Shown here one piece after another: positions 46,580 through 57,836 of a stretch of DNA of 64,000 nt (positions within the stretch are counted from its first letter, which is position 1; each line of letters starts with the position of its first letter). Below the pieces are notes generated by a model, which was not told where the DNA came from, ran no database searches, and saw only the letters and a program-made list of their open reading frames with translations. The DNA comes from Isoetes taiwanensis (lineage: Eukaryota > Streptophyta > Lycopodiopsida > Isoetales > Isoetaceae): contig JAJEKV010000003.1 of assembly GCA_021234155.1 (NCBI GenBank), positions 19,764,386-19,828,385 on the forward strand. The letters are read 5' to 3'. Made by a program: the position numbers and the translations under genes.

Positions 46580-47245
46580 GGAATAGTATTAACTTCTTTG
46601 ATCAAAGTTTTTTCCTTAACAAGCCACAAGGTGTCACATATATCCTTAAAGCTTGGACGGTCCTTTGCATCATGTTTCATGCAAGACTCTATCAATTTTT
46701 CAAGCTTCTTAGGAATGTCTGAAGCTAGTCTTGGTCTCTGTCCTCGAGTACTCCATACACAAATTTCTGCACATACCAATCCAAAGCTATAAACATTGAC
46801 TTTTCTTGAATATTGGCTATCTTTCATTTCCGGTGCCATGTACTTCTCAGTACCTCGCTCGTCTGTTTGGGTCCTTGCAGTCTCAAAATTATCCTTAGAG
46901 ATACAAAAATCCGCAAGTTTCTATTGACCAATATATTAGAGGGCTTAAGGTCTCGATGAACCACATCAATGCTATGTAAATACTGCATTGCTTTTGCTAT
47001 TTGAAGCATCAAGTCAATTTTTTGTAGTATATCATGGTCGGCACTGTCCCTTATGTATGCTTGCAGGTCCCTTTCCATGAGCTCTAAAACAAGTTTGTTT
47101 TCTTTAGTGTGGCCTAACATGTGGACAATATGGGGAGAAGTATGCAGCAGCATCTTCCAAAAAACATTCATTTCATCATTAAAACATTTATTAGACTTAA
47201 ATGTTTTCACAGCTACAGGTAATTTATGCCACAATGCACTAGAGA
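46577..47245 (-). pseudogene. Copied protein kinase segment inserted in the protease gene
   Basis: Nearly identical to positions 52660-53350 of the intact kinase gene, covering residues from LPVAVKTF to LIKEVNTIP of its kinase domain. It lacks the glycine loop and the last 25 residues. A 22-bp deletion near 46918, between ttt repeats, removes the region just before DFG and shifts the frame. The segment is in the same orientation as its parent 6 kb away. The 3' end runs out of frame into protease sequence. Non-functional. Confidence 0.9.
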
Positions 47246-47980
47246 GGTAGGCCTCCCAAAGCATCAGAATATGCATCTTTTAAAGCATTGAATGCCGGAG
47301 TGTCAAGATAGCTGAGTGGTGCACCAGAGTCAATGACAGTGCCTCCAGAGTTGAGGTCTAAGGAAGTGTTGCACCTTGAAATCACAGTATTACCAACAGT
47401 AATGCTTTGAAGATGGACATTGTAGTCGTTATCATCATTTTGTAGGATGGGAATGGAATGGTGAGAGATGTTAGAAGAAGACCCAAGGTTGAGGGTACCG
47501 CCAAGGAACATGGTACTAGAATCATCATGGGAATGATGGCGAAGGCAGTAGGAGAACTTTCCATCAAGGGAAGGGATCTGGGAGATGAGAGAGCGAGGGC
47601 CAGAGTCTAGTCCGACAAGGCCATCAAAGGGACTATCATTTATGAAACCGACGAGAGTGTGTCCGCAATCGATGGTAATGTTGGGAGTATGGGTGCGACC
47701 AGAGGTGGAGACAATGGTGAGGCGTTCGGAGGCGTATACACCGGTATTGTAGTGGCCATCGGTATCCGTATGTATATATCGCGCAAGAGTTTTTTAGTAT
47801 GGAAAGGAGGAGCAAAAGAACTACGATCTATGTGTTCGCTAGAGGCGGGGGAGTGGGACACTTTGTGGAATGGCAAGAGATGGCGGAAAAGGAAGCCGAT
47901 CCGTAAGGGTCTAGCACAAAGCGAGGAGCATCGGCTGCATGAGCTATTCCGATCCGGACATGCATAGCACGGCCCGCATT
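47246..47980. repeat. 735-bp direct repeat flanking kinase segment, copy 2
   Basis: See 45845-46579. Differences are single bases and short indels in T or G runs. Confidence 0.95.
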
Positions 47981-48150
47981 TTACCCGGATCAGCTCGCTC
48001 GCTTAGATATCGGCACTAGTGTGTAATTTTTCTGAGGAGTCCCAAGTCAGTAGCTCTAGCGGTATTGGGATCCCCATAAAAAAGCTGCTTTTCAGTATTT
48101 CTCATTTTAGCCCTTTCACTCTAGCCTTTCGGACCCGAATATCTGGTTGC
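47246..48150 (-). pseudogene. Aspartic protease, 5' part with damaged first active site
   Basis: The minus strand contains LGTPQKNYTL (about 48050), then where DTGS-x-L-x-WVKCGPC is expected it reads with a frame change and a TAA around 48001-48011, retaining SELIRVKCGPCYACPDRN. The rest to 47246 duplicates 45845-46579 and stops at LGGLPL. Small indels (for example at 47770, 47795 and 47845) break the frame further. The N-terminal signal peptide region is not readable. Confidence 0.75.
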
Positions 48151-48362
48151 CTCTTATTTACGCTCGCCTTAGCTTCTCGGCCCTATGGATGCACTGCGTC
48201 TACATTAATCAGTCTTGCTCTATATGTTTGAATTTCTTCTGCTTTCGATATTTGCCCCTTCATCATTAGTAGCAGTAGCACGAACACCCAGAGCGCAGAG
48301 ATACTCATGCTTGCCATATGCACAAGTCTGCAACCTTTTAGTTATATAAATGCTGCTTCTTC

Positions 48363-48371
48363 CATTCCTGG
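48363..48371. repeat. 9-bp target-site duplication, left
   Basis: cattcctgg, repeated exactly at 48792-48800. Confidence 0.85.
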
Positions 48372-48791
48372 GGAACGCCGTATATCTCAAGCGGGATGTG
48401 GTTAGTGTGGCCACCTGTATCAGCCATGAAGAACAACGCGGTTTGAAGCCCAAAAACCAACTGTTTTTGGCGTTTTTTGGTGTTTTTTGGTCGATCCGGC
48501 TCCATTTTGCTTCAAATCTCTTCCTCTCTTCACTGATCTAGCATAAAAGAGATAGATGAAGCGATTGGCATGGTCTTTAGATCGAATCAAACTGCCCATA
48601 GAGCAGAAAGAACCAGTCGATTGAAATTTTTGCCCCCGCCGCGCAGTTTGAAGCCTGGTTTTTTGGCCACATTAACCACTTTTTTGGCCACATTAACCAC
48701 CTGGCTGATATTTTTTGGCCAGGCCTGGCCACATTAACCCAAAATTTTTTGGCCACGTTAACCACATCCCGCTTGAGATATACGGCGTTCC
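48372..48791. mobile_element. Mutator-type MITE with 41-bp terminal inverted repeats
   Basis: The left end ggaacgccgtatatctcaag continues to gcgggatgtggtta and is matched by the reverse complement of the right end for 33 consecutive bases, then with two mismatches to about 41 bp. Flanking 9-bp duplications are diagnostic of Mutator-like elements. The right half holds four subterminal copies of ggccacattaaccac (48664-48770), one of them altered to ggccacgtt, and the left end carries it inverted. No transposase is encoded; the element depends on one elsewhere. Confidence 0.9.
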
Positions 48792-48800
48792 CATTCCTGG
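48792..48800. repeat. 9-bp target-site duplication, right
   Basis: cattcctgg. Confidence 0.85.
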
Positions 48801-49743
48801 TCCCAAGCCATTGATTGCCATTGTGCCCAGATTCATACTCGGGCGTTTCAACCTTTTTAGAAGGCGTCCTTTAAGCGAACAATTTTTATATAGACATATT
48901 CTTTTTTTCTTGCAAGAAAGAACCGGGATATTGTCACGAATTGTTTTTTCCTTTCTAGGCTGACCGCGAAACTGATGGATTCTATGTTCAATGCTTCGCC
49001 AGGTGAGCCTCTAGGGCTTTGTTTCATTCCCATGTATTTTGAGCCACAAATAACGTATATCCAGCTGCAGTGAGAACCCAGCTTTAGGGCATGCATTTTC
49101 CTCTTTGCTTGAATCTGCATCGATTATATGAAGGTGGATCATCAAACTTTTATTCACAACTCGATGCAGGCCTAGACACTTGGTATCTTGCTGTACTTCT
49201 TCCTGAGTCTGCACCAAATTCGTCAAGGTCTGTTCAATACCTGCGCATAAAAAGAGAATTGACCAGTTGTTCTTTGTAATTTCCATTATGCACAATTCTG
49301 CCATCGTATCATCTCTCAGTAGAAGATTGACCAGTTTCCCTTGTAATTTTCATTATCCACAACTCTGCCATTGTATCATCTGTCAGTTGCAAGGATATTA
49401 TCTGTCATGCCTGAAATTACCATAGAATAGATACCATGATCATTGATCTTGGGTCAATTCTTCGCAATGCACTTAAATCAGCTAGCTATACACAATGACA
49501 GTGATGCGCCGATTGAAATGTACCCTCGATTTTGATGAGCAGTGCAGGTTTGAGTAATCTACTTCTTCAGCACCAACAGAAAGTTACCGTTTATAAAACT
49601 TTGATGAATACAGAGATTAAAACATTAGATTGCGTCTTCGTTGACCTACACACGAATGTATTCGCACATGGCCAGCTATATACAACTCTTACATGTATGC
49701 GGAAGAGAGAAGATGCGTTGATCCTCCTATCACCAGAAAACAC

Positions 49744-49990
49744 TTCAAAACGCACCGCAAATGTTGTGTATAAGGAGCTTTTATGTTGATATATAAGGTA
49801 TGGTCTCTCCACCCTGCTATTTAAATGTCACACAACAACGTCATCGTACATCACATCGAATGCGAGATGTGCATAAGGTATCTCCTCTCACCACAAACAT
49901 TTCAAAACATGTCGTACATGTTGTGTATAATGAACTGATATGTTGATAAGGTTTGTTATCCCCATTCCTCTTTGTACATCAGTAATCTGT
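49744..49990. repeat. Diverged tandem repeat, period about 160 bp
   Basis: acttcaaaacgcaccgcaaa through gttgatatataagg (49743-49799) recurs as atttcaaaacatgtcgtaca through gttgataagg (49903-49950) with many substitutions. Confidence 0.55.
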
Positions 49991-50696
49991 ATCGCATACT
50001 GGATCAAAGGAGCTGAACTATAAATAAGGTACACCCTCTTACCCTCTTTATATTAACCATTATAGTGTTGCACGCCACAACAAAAAAGTTGAACTATAAA
50101 TACGGTACGTTCTTTTATCCACATCTATATGTTCGTTTTGCATAAGATACTTGTTCGTTGAGACACAAGTAAAAAATCCACTTCTCTTACACCCCATAGG
50201 ATAGGTGGATGTTGTCTAATCACCATGAGATTGTACTCTCAATATCATGTGGCCATCGCAATAGTTGTTTAGCCGTCATTGGTTGTGGGTGTCCCCCAGC
50301 CAGGCTCAAAACCCACTAGCTGCCATCGGACGCTACAGAAAAGACAACTCAAATAATATAAACAAAAGAAAAAACCATCGCAATGGTAACCTAATAGGTT
50401 ATTGGGTATAGATGTTATCCCACCTAGGCTCCAAACCCACTGGCTACCATTGGGTGGTACAAAAGAAAATAACTAAAATAATATAAAGAGAAAAAAAAAA
50501 GGAGTGGTAAGGTCATGGAGTATGGATGTTCTCCACCCAGGCACAAGCCGGCCGAATCTGACAAGGAGAGGCCCTCCGAAACGTAAACCCTGTGGGTTGC
50601 CAGGATCTAGAAGGGTTTGCGTCCGGTTGCCGCCGAAATTCTTTTGGAGTGGGAAGGAGTTGGATGCTGGGCTATTAGAGCTTTTGCTCTTCGTAT

Positions 50697-50806
50697 CTAA
50701 ACCAGCGGACTCTAGAAAAAAGTGCTTTAGTTTTTGATTTGGAGCATCAAAACTGGCGGACTTCGGGAAAAAGTGCTTCAGTTTTTTATTTGGAGCATCA
50801 AAAACT
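50697..50806. repeat. 54-bp tandem repeat
   Basis: aaaccagcggactctagaaa to ggagcatc recurs directly as aaactggcggacttcgggaa to ggagcatc, with about eight differences. Confidence 0.75.
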
Positions 50807-52583
50807 CTAAGTGCGCCAGTTTTGACCAGGGGGCTTTGACCAGGGCATTAGAGAGAGAGAGTGAGGGAGAGTGAGGGCACTAAGGGAGGGTGCCCGGTAG
50901 TGGAACAGGGGCCCTTAGATGGCTCACCTTTATGGCGCAATTGAATGGCCAAGATCTTCTCATTTGACCTTTCTATTTTAACTTTTGGTTTCAACGGCCA
51001 AGATCTTCTAGTTTTGCTATTTTTACATTTACTAAAAAAATCTTTTTCCACATGAGGGGACTAGCTAACGCACAAATGCCATTGCAAAGTGCTCCGCAAG
51101 AGCTTTAATTTGACTATTGATACGTCATACTTTGACTATGTTAGGACGAAAAACCACAGGTAGGAGACCTAACTGCGCCATCAGGGGCAAAAAGTGGGGT
51201 CACTTTAGGGCCTCCGAACTTTTTGTCTAGGGCACTGGAGTGGGCGATTTTGGGGTCATTAGAGAGAGCAAGTCTTAGGGATTCTAAAGAGCCATTGCTT
51301 GCCCAGATCCGAGCAATGAAGGCCCTCCATCGATCCCTTTTCCTGTTAAGTGTGCCGTCACGGGCACCCTCCCTTAGAGAGAGAGTGAGGGCAAGAAAAG
51401 GCAGAGGTTGCTGTGCCCCTAGCTGAACAGAGCTCATTCATAAAGTGCAAAGCTGAGCCATTGGAAGTTTATGTGGCAAGTTTGGAAAGCATAAAAGGGG
51501 AAGGAAAGAAAAGAAAGAGGCTATTCTGGGATTTAATGGGTGCATCCCCATTAGTCTGTTACCTAGCCTTGCCTTTGATTCGTGGCAAGTAGGGACAAAA
51601 CAAAAATTGGTCGCACTATCTCTTCTCCAGCCTTGTTTCGTCCTTCGTGGCAAAGGCAACTTCAAAAAACTCACAAGTGCGAGAGGACTTCCGAATTGCT
51701 GAATTCAGAGCTGGGTTTGTCTTCTTGCTAGATTTGATTTGTCTTCTAGTGAAGATATCGATTATGATTTGTTTCTTGTTCTGATTTCAGGTTTAAGAGC
51801 ACTGAACTGCAATGGGAATGGTCTCCATGTAAATGCCTTTGCTTTGCTTACATGGCAAAGCTCCCAGAACTGGGTTCTGCGGCAATAGGGATGCACTCTA
51901 AGGCAGCGGACGTCCCGTCTGGCAAATGGGCGGCAGAAATTCGTGACCCACAGCAAAAAAACCACGGTCAAGATCAAGCAGGCGGCGGTGCAGGTGAAAA
52001 GAAAAAGTTGCAGGCATTGTTTGCCCGATTCTGGCGCCCCATCCATCAATGAGGTTTTGATACATGCATATGCATTGTAGCATGATTGAAGGAGGATGGG
52101 GCATCCGGGAAGCCCAATGCATGAGCTACGATGGGCCGATGCCAAATCCATGCATGGCCGAGCTTACCATGAAAGTCTGCCCGAGATTACCACTTCTCGG
52201 AGTAGATTTACGCCTACGGCGCTCCACAAACAGGGCTATGATCCGCTTGTGTTCTGGATATGATGTGGCGATGCGTGGATATGATCTGCAGCATTAAATA
52301 GCTGCTGAAGGCTGCCAGCAAAAGACGACAGAGAAACATAACGTGTTCAATTAATATGCAAATGGCGGCGGAGAAAAAATGGCCGCGCAGAAAAAAGAAA
52401 AAAAAAATGAAAAAAATGATAGAATAGATTATATATGTTCAGATTATATATGAGTGATGAAGGATTCAAAACCAATTTAAATCTGGAATGATCCAGATAT
52501 TATTGGGATAAAATACTGAAGAGAATCTTCCTACAATATATGATGACGTAGTTAAGTTAACGATCATGATCATGGTCATGGCT

Positions 52584-54044
52584 TCATCTGCTTGATACAG
52601 GATGAATGATAGAATCAATAGCCATTCCACCCAATCCTTTTATTGTAACTTTCAGCTCTATTGGAATAGTATTAACTTCTTTGATCAAAGTTTTTTCCTT
52701 AACAAGCCACAAGGTGTCACATATATCCTTAAAGCTTGGACGGTCCTTTGCATCATGTTTCATGCAAGACTCTATCAAATTTTCAAGCTTCTTAGGAATG
52801 TCTGAAGCTAGTCTTGGTCTCTGTCCTCGAGTACTCCATACACAAATTTCTGCACATACCAATCCAAAGCTATAAACATCGACTTTTCTTGAATATTGGC
52901 TATCTTTCATTTCCGGTGCCATGTACTTCTCAGTACCTCGCTCCTCTGTTTGGGTCCTTGCAGTCTCAAAATTATCCTTAGAGATACCAAAATCCGCAAG
53001 TTTGATAAGTAGACTTTTATCCTTTCTATTGACCAATATATTAGAGGGCTTAAGGTCTCGATGAACCACATCAATGCTATGTAAATACTGCATTGCTTTT
53101 GCTATTTGAAGCATCAAGTCAATTTTTTGCAGTATATCATGGTCGGCACTGTCCCTTATGTATGCTTGCAGGTCCCTTTCCATGAGCTCTAAAACAAGTT
53201 TGTTTTCTTCAGTGTGGCCTAACATGTGGACAATATGGGAAGAAGTATGCAGCAGCATCTTCCAAAAAACATTCATTTCATCATTAAAACATTTATTAGA
53301 CTTAAATGTTTTCACAGCTACAGGTAATTTATGCCACAATGCACTAGAGACACTTCCATAAGTACCACTTCCCTGCTCTACTTGTTGTAGCAAATCAACA
53401 TCATTAATATTAGGTTCCTTCATCAACAGTTTCAGCAAGCTAGAGACTGGAATATTAGGTTTAGATTTTGAAAGCCAACTATAACAACCCTTACCAGATT
53501 CAGATTGGAGCTTGATGCTATGTATCAGGGTCATCTTGTCCTCTTCAAATGCTATATCCAGACTCGATTGCAAACTGTTACAGTCTGCTTCTACTCTAAG
53601 CATGAGTTTCTGAATACTTAGTTGTTTTGCAGCATCAGCGGATGTCTTTGACTTTAGGATGCGCACAATAAGACGGTTTATCATTTGAACATATACCCTT
53701 GCATCATCAATAATCTCACTCAACTGTCCTTTACAGCCCAAAATGGTAAATAGCAGGCAAGAGGAGTCCCTTTCGTCACACAGACTGATGAGTTGCCAGC
53801 CATTCTCTAAAACTTGACCCAGCTGCCTCACTAGGTTGGCCGTGGCCTCCCCATTCGACCCTGTTTCTTCATGAAGATGAAATATTGTGGTCCACCACTC
53901 AACATATCGTTCAATGCAATCTGCAAGTAACCTTAGCACAAAACATTGTTTCTGGTATATCCCACTGCTGCTGATAGCCCATTGTTTCTTTATCTTGTTG
54001 CACAAAGTAAAGCCATAGGAATTCCAATTCTCCCCTTGATCCAT
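52584..54044 (-). CDS. Protein kinase with N-terminal helical domain (TKL-like)
   Basis: A serine/threonine-type kinase of 486 residues. The first in-frame ATG is at 54044, directly preceded by an in-frame TGA, which fixes the start. Residues about 20-210 are helical and kinase-free (ADCIERYVEWWTTIFHLHEE, ANLVRQLGQVLENGWQLISL), resembling the helical-bundle (MCAfunc/HeLo-like) region seen before some plant TKL kinases. The kinase domain starts near 220 with the glycine loop GSGTYGSV, VAVK lysine (245), HRDLKPSN (catalytic aspartate 330), DFG (351-353) and APE (376-378), then VDVYSFG and DRPSF, with no disabling change. Arginine before the catalytic aspartate makes it an RD kinase. Part of the kinase domain was copied into the protease at 46.6 kb. 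It is divergently arranged with the lectin gene. Confidence 0.85.
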   Translation of the reverse strand: MDQGENWNSYGFTLCNKIKKQWAISSSGIYQKQCFVLRLLADCIERYVEWWTTIFHLHEETGSNGEATANLVRQLGQVLENGWQLISLCDERDSSCLLFTILGCKGQLSEIIDDARVYVQMINRLIVRILKSKTSADAAKQLSIQKLMLRVEADCNSLQSSLDIAFEEDKMTLIHSIKLQSESGKGCYSWLSKSKPNIPVSSLLKLLMKEPNINDVDLLQQVEQGSGTYGSVSSALWHKLPVAVKTFKSNKCFNDEMNVFWKMLLHTSSHIVHMLGHTEENKLVLELMERDLQAYIRDSADHDILQKIDLMLQIAKAMQYLHSIDVVHRDLKPSNILVNRKDKSLLIKLADFGISKDNFETARTQTEERGTEKYMAPEMKDSQYSRKVDVYSFGLVCAEICVWSTRGQRPRLASDIPKKLENLIESCMKHDAKDRPSFKDICDTLWLVKEKTLIKEVNTIPIELKVTIKGLGGMAIDSIIHPVSSR

Positions 54045-54059
54045 TTCTTGGATCAACCC

Positions 54060-54971
54060 TCACAGGCAGCCCTTTGATCGGCTATTCATCTCGTTCATTC
54101 ACATCACATCTTATATAGGATCCTGACTAACTCATTTCGTTGCTGTATAAGTAGATCTTGACTATTTTTTGTACATCTGTATTTTTTGACCGATTCTTTT
54201 CTTTCATTTCGTTCCACTATTTTGTCCATTCATGCTTACTGTACAAATCTTGACTGATTCTCTTCTTCCATGATAATGCTGGCTGTCCATTCTGTACAAA
54301 TCTTGACTGGTTCTTTTCTTTGATGGTAATGTGGGCTGTCCATTCTTGCGGTTGCGCCAATGTAAAATAGCTTTTATTTGTTGGGATATGGAGTTCCATC
54401 GTCTTGGCTGCTCCCACATTTTATGGTCAGCCAGCCACCACTAAAAAAAGGACTCATAATCATGCATTAAGATGGTCAACGGTTTGTTCTCTATCTTACA
54501 CAGTCTAACTAATCAGATCAATCACTCTGGCAATCACTCACCTGTGCAATGCATCTTACATTATATGATGGATCGTGCAGATATGGACAAATAAGAGTTA
54601 TTAGATCTATACAGTAATATAATGATGTGCACATGTCGAAAAACAAGGACTAGTAAAGGAATTAGATCGATATTAGAGTAAGATAATGATACAAAGAATT
54701 AGTCTTAGATCTACAATCTATACATTATGATAATGATTTGCACATGTCGAGAATGAAGAATGTGTGAAGGAATTATTAGATCGATAGAGATACAAAGAAT
54801 TAGTCAAGTAAGATCTATAACTTGGAGTAAGATAATGATATAAAAAATAAGTCAAGGGATTACTTAGATCTTACAGGAGGGATCTGCAATATGCACAGCT
54901 AATAATGTACAGATAGGTAATATGTGGAGATATAGATGGTGGATGCTGCAGAATCCTGAATCAGCTCTGTT
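54060..54971. promoter_or_regulatory. Divergent promoter region between kinase and lectin genes
   Basis: About 915 bp separate the two start codons. It contains imperfect tandem repeats: tgtacaaatcttgactg at 54240 and 54293, and a 111-bp repeat (54622-54680 and 54732-54790) with tgcacatgtcga and ggaattagatcga. No clear TATA box was assigned to either gene. Shared regulation is possible but only inferred. Confidence 0.4.
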
Positions 54972-56063
54972 ATGGCTTTCTTCTCGATGGTCATCCATCT
55001 TCTCCTCGTCTTCTTTCTTTGTACGTCCTATGCCAATTTTACCTTCCATCCCTTCAACGTAGATTCTTTCAAGAACGGCTGCACTTTCACTGGCGACGTA
55101 AGCAGCAATAAAGACTCTGTCGATCTTACCATGAACAAGTACAATAAGGGCATTCAACGCAGCCAAGGCAAAGTATATTACGAGGAGCCCTTTAGGTTCA
55201 AGAATGCAACAAGTGCAGCATCCTTCTCTACGTTCGTCACATTCCAGATTACTACGTCGCCGGATATTTGTCCTGGCGACGGCATATGGTTCTTCCTCGC
55301 TGTGCATCCTGGCGACAGTCCTGGTTTGTTTGCGGTGAGTCAAGGGGCCAATGCCAGTAATCCTTTCCTTGCAGTTGAATTCGACACTTACCTTAATAAT
55401 GATAGCGACACAGATAGTGATCACAACATACAATGTGGATACAACAATTGTTCCTCGTATTCTTCACACGTTGCCATCGATTTGAATACTTTTATCTCTG
55501 CCAACTATAGTTGCTATGCTGGCCTTACAAGCGGGAAACAGCAGGCTTGGATCGATTATGACGGACAGACTAAAACTCTTGAAGTCAGAATGGCCAGCGA
55601 ATCAGGTTTGCGTCCTTCCAAAGCTAGGGTCTCTGCTCAGGATGTAGATCTGCACCAATTGTTTAGTGATTATGATTACTTGCGTGTTGGGTTGGATGGA
55701 CTAACCGTTGGGGCTGGAGAATTGCATACAGTTTATTCTTGGAGTTTCAATATTACCCAACTTGAAGATGCTGTGTCCATTTCACCCCCATCCAGAAAGA
55801 ATACTCTATCAGTTCCTCTGATTGTTGTAATGGTCGTTATCATATTTGTTTCTCTCTGTGCCCTGCTTAGTTTCTTCTACATCAAAAGGGCCAGGAAAAA
55901 GGAGCCAGAAACCTCTGAAATGGAAGGTCCTCTTCAGGGACCTAGTCATCCAAGACGCAAAGACGCCTTTGGAGTGTCGCCTTCGGAGCAGGGTTCAAAA
56001 ACGTGGGGGTTAGGGACGCCTCACATGTCACCGGCAAGATTTTGCCGGGCATCAACCTATTGA
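54972..56063 (+). CDS. Legume-type lectin receptor, kinase-less (LecRK ectodomain plus membrane anchor)
   Basis: A type I membrane protein of 363 residues. Residues 1-21 are a signal peptide (LLLVFFLCTSYA). The lectin_legB fold covers about 22-262 with GDGIWFFLA (102-110), AVEFDTY (134-140), HVAIDLNTF (166-174), WIDYDGQTKTLEV (193-205) and YSWSFN (255-260), the usual beta-sandwich motifs; several N-x-S/T sites suggest glycosylation. A single membrane segment lies at 281-303 (VPLIVVMVVIIFVSLCALLS) followed by basic residues (KRARKK). Canonical lectin receptor kinases then have a kinase domain, here absent. The last 24 residues (340-363) come from a hAT-type MITE starting at 55989; before insertion the frame would have stopped three codons on, so loss of the kinase predates it. 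It probably senses extracellular carbohydrate and needs a partner kinase. Confidence 0.85.
   Translation: MAFFSMVIHLLLVFFLCTSYANFTFHPFNVDSFKNGCTFTGDVSSNKDSVDLTMNKYNKGIQRSQGKVYYEEPFRFKNATSAASFSTFVTFQITTSPDICPGDGIWFFLAVHPGDSPGLFAVSQGANASNPFLAVEFDTYLNNDSDTDSDHNIQCGYNNCSSYSSHVAIDLNTFISANYSCYAGLTSGKQQAWIDYDGQTKTLEVRMASESGLRPSKARVSAQDVDLHQLFSDYDYLRVGLDGLTVGAGELHTVYSWSFNITQLEDAVSISPPSRKNTLSVPLIVVMVVIIFVSLCALLSFFYIKRARKKEPETSEMEGPLQGPSHPRRKDAFGVSPSEQGSKTWGLGTPHMSPARFCRASTY
55981..55988. repeat. 8-bp target-site duplication, left
   Basis: cttcggag, matching ctttggag at 56378-56385 in seven of eight bases. Confidence 0.7.
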
Positions 56064-56377
56064 GCTGCTCAGGTGTAAACTGCTCTAGCAGTTCGGGGAC
56101 GAACGGCTCAGAGGTCAAATCGGCCGTCTCATATTCATATGAACTACATGTGAATACCTAAAATTTACATGTCAGGCGTCCTTTTAGGCCCTTAAAATTC
56201 CGGTTGGAATTCAAAATTTCCAGTTTAGATTTTTGGATCCCCGCAAAATTCCAGTACAAATAACATAGTTTAGTGTAAAATCCAATATATCCCAGTCTTG
56301 TTCTATATTAAATCCGGTGCGTATTATCTATAGGCGGCAAATTGTATGGTAAGGCTTAGAAAGTTTTTCGAACCCTG
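55989..56377. mobile_element. hAT-type MITE inserted in the lectin gene tail
   Basis: The 389-bp element begins CAGGGTTCAAAAAC and ends GTTTTTCGAACCCTG, an inverted repeat of about 15 bp with one extra base. An 8-bp duplication with one mismatch flanks it. The CAGGG terminus and 8-bp duplication are hAT characteristics. There is no coding capacity, but the left end donates 24 codons and a stop to the lectin gene. Confidence 0.8.
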
Positions 56378-56385
56378 CTTTGGAG
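56378..56385. repeat. 8-bp target-site duplication, right
   Basis: ctttggag. Confidence 0.7.
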
Positions 56386-57836
56386 TATCTTTGAATTTGA
56401 ATGTCGGTTCTAAATGAAACTACACACACAGCGTGCGCATATACCCAAAAGCCTTCAAGAACATAAAATAATATAACATTTAGGAAACTAGCTAGACACG
56501 GTGTTGTGTTTTAATGCAAACATGTTATTGTTGGAAACATGTTCAGTTGGGTAATGTTCGTTAATGATAATAATTGGAATCAAGTATTATTGTGTGCGCG
56601 AATCCTCTCAGCATTAAAATGTATCATAGACATTAGCAACTTCCTTTATCATAGATATACATGTGAACTATACACTAAAAGAGCATGATTTTGAGTTGAG
56701 AGATGCGCGAACTCAATTCTCTTTTATGAAGAATATTGTGTGTACAAAGTGTATTGTGCATACAAAGTGTGATAATGATTGTGCAAACAATGTAGACCAA
56801 ATGAGGGTGTATACCATGTGAGAAAGTGTTAATGCGGATGCATATTTCGTTCTATTACAGTCATTGTTTTTTGGAGTGTTATCATATAGGATAGAAAAAA
56901 TCAGCACCAATGCATTTGATTTTTCATGTTAGCAAGAGTGGCTTCCCCCCATTTAGGGCACTTCTTAATAATGGCTGAATTTGAATAAAATGGAAGTGAT
57001 ATTATGTTGTACAAATCTATAAACAAACAATAGAATTGCATAGCACATTAGTTTTGCTACACTTAGCTTGCAAAAGACTAAATACAATATGTGGATGAAA
57101 AACTACAATCTATAAGCAATATGTGGATGAAAAACTACAATCTATAAGTAGGCTATTTTCAGCCTTCTCTCTTCCAATATGCTTCTATATTTTCCACAAG
57201 AGATCAAGAAGTTGTAGGTGACCTCATCCAGCATGCAAAAAAAAAAAAAAAAAAAAAAAAAATAAAAAACTGGCATTTGCCTCAGTCAATCCCTTGGCAG
57301 TATTAACATCTTATATATCTAAATTGATCTAGTCAATCTAGAATAGTACCTGTTTTCCCAAAGCCTAAGTGATTTACCATGAAGACCATTCTTTATTCAT
57401 CAAAATCGTAAGAAATAAGAACTTAAATTCTTTGCAATTACATAGACTATGAACTCTATGTATTATTATTTGAAAATTATGCTCAAAACTTGGGATTAGC
57501 TTATCAAGTTGTTAAGGTATCCAAATATAGATACAACTTAGCCGAAAGGACCATATCATGTATCAGTTCCCCAAAATATATGTGTTACTAAATCACTCTG
57601 ATTGTAGACCATCACTATTGTAGCCCATATTTCAATGAATAAACAAATCCGAACTCCAAGTGGCATTATTCCATGTCCTTTATCGAATATTCCACATCCT
57701 TCAAGCTAAAGGCAACTCTATCAACAAAATAAATATAATTGGAGGAGAGAAACCATACCTGCAGCCCGATTTTGGAACACTTAAGAGAAAAATGGCATGT
57801 TCACATATGAAATTCAATCTGCAGCAAGCATAATCT
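56386..57836. other. Intergenic stretch, no gene supported
   Basis: AT-rich. Contains a 32-bp tandem repeat (57085-57150, aatatgtggatgaaaaacta unit) and an A-run at 57236-57268. No kinase-domain remnant downstream of the lectin gene was found. Confidence 0.45.

Larger units (their letters stand above)
48801..52583. other. Intergenic stretch with low-level tandem repeats, no gene supported
   Basis: Contains a diverged tandem repeat (49744-49990), a 54-bp tandem repeat (50697-50806) and an inverted pair around agggagggtgcccg (50874-50892 with 51361-51379). A hint of an exon (GGSSNFYSQLDAGLDTWYLA, plus strand, about 49133) cannot be extended. Purine-rich gagaga tracts occur at 50849-50875 and 51377-51390. 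Confidence 0.4.

Noticed and set aside
48001-48011. A complete DTGS active site in the upstream protease copy
   Set aside because: The position encodes a stop and shifted frame instead; the site is lost.
50849-51390. A MITE bounded by agggagggtgcccg inverted repeats
   Set aside because: The inverted match is short, not at matching distances from clear borders, and has no target duplication.
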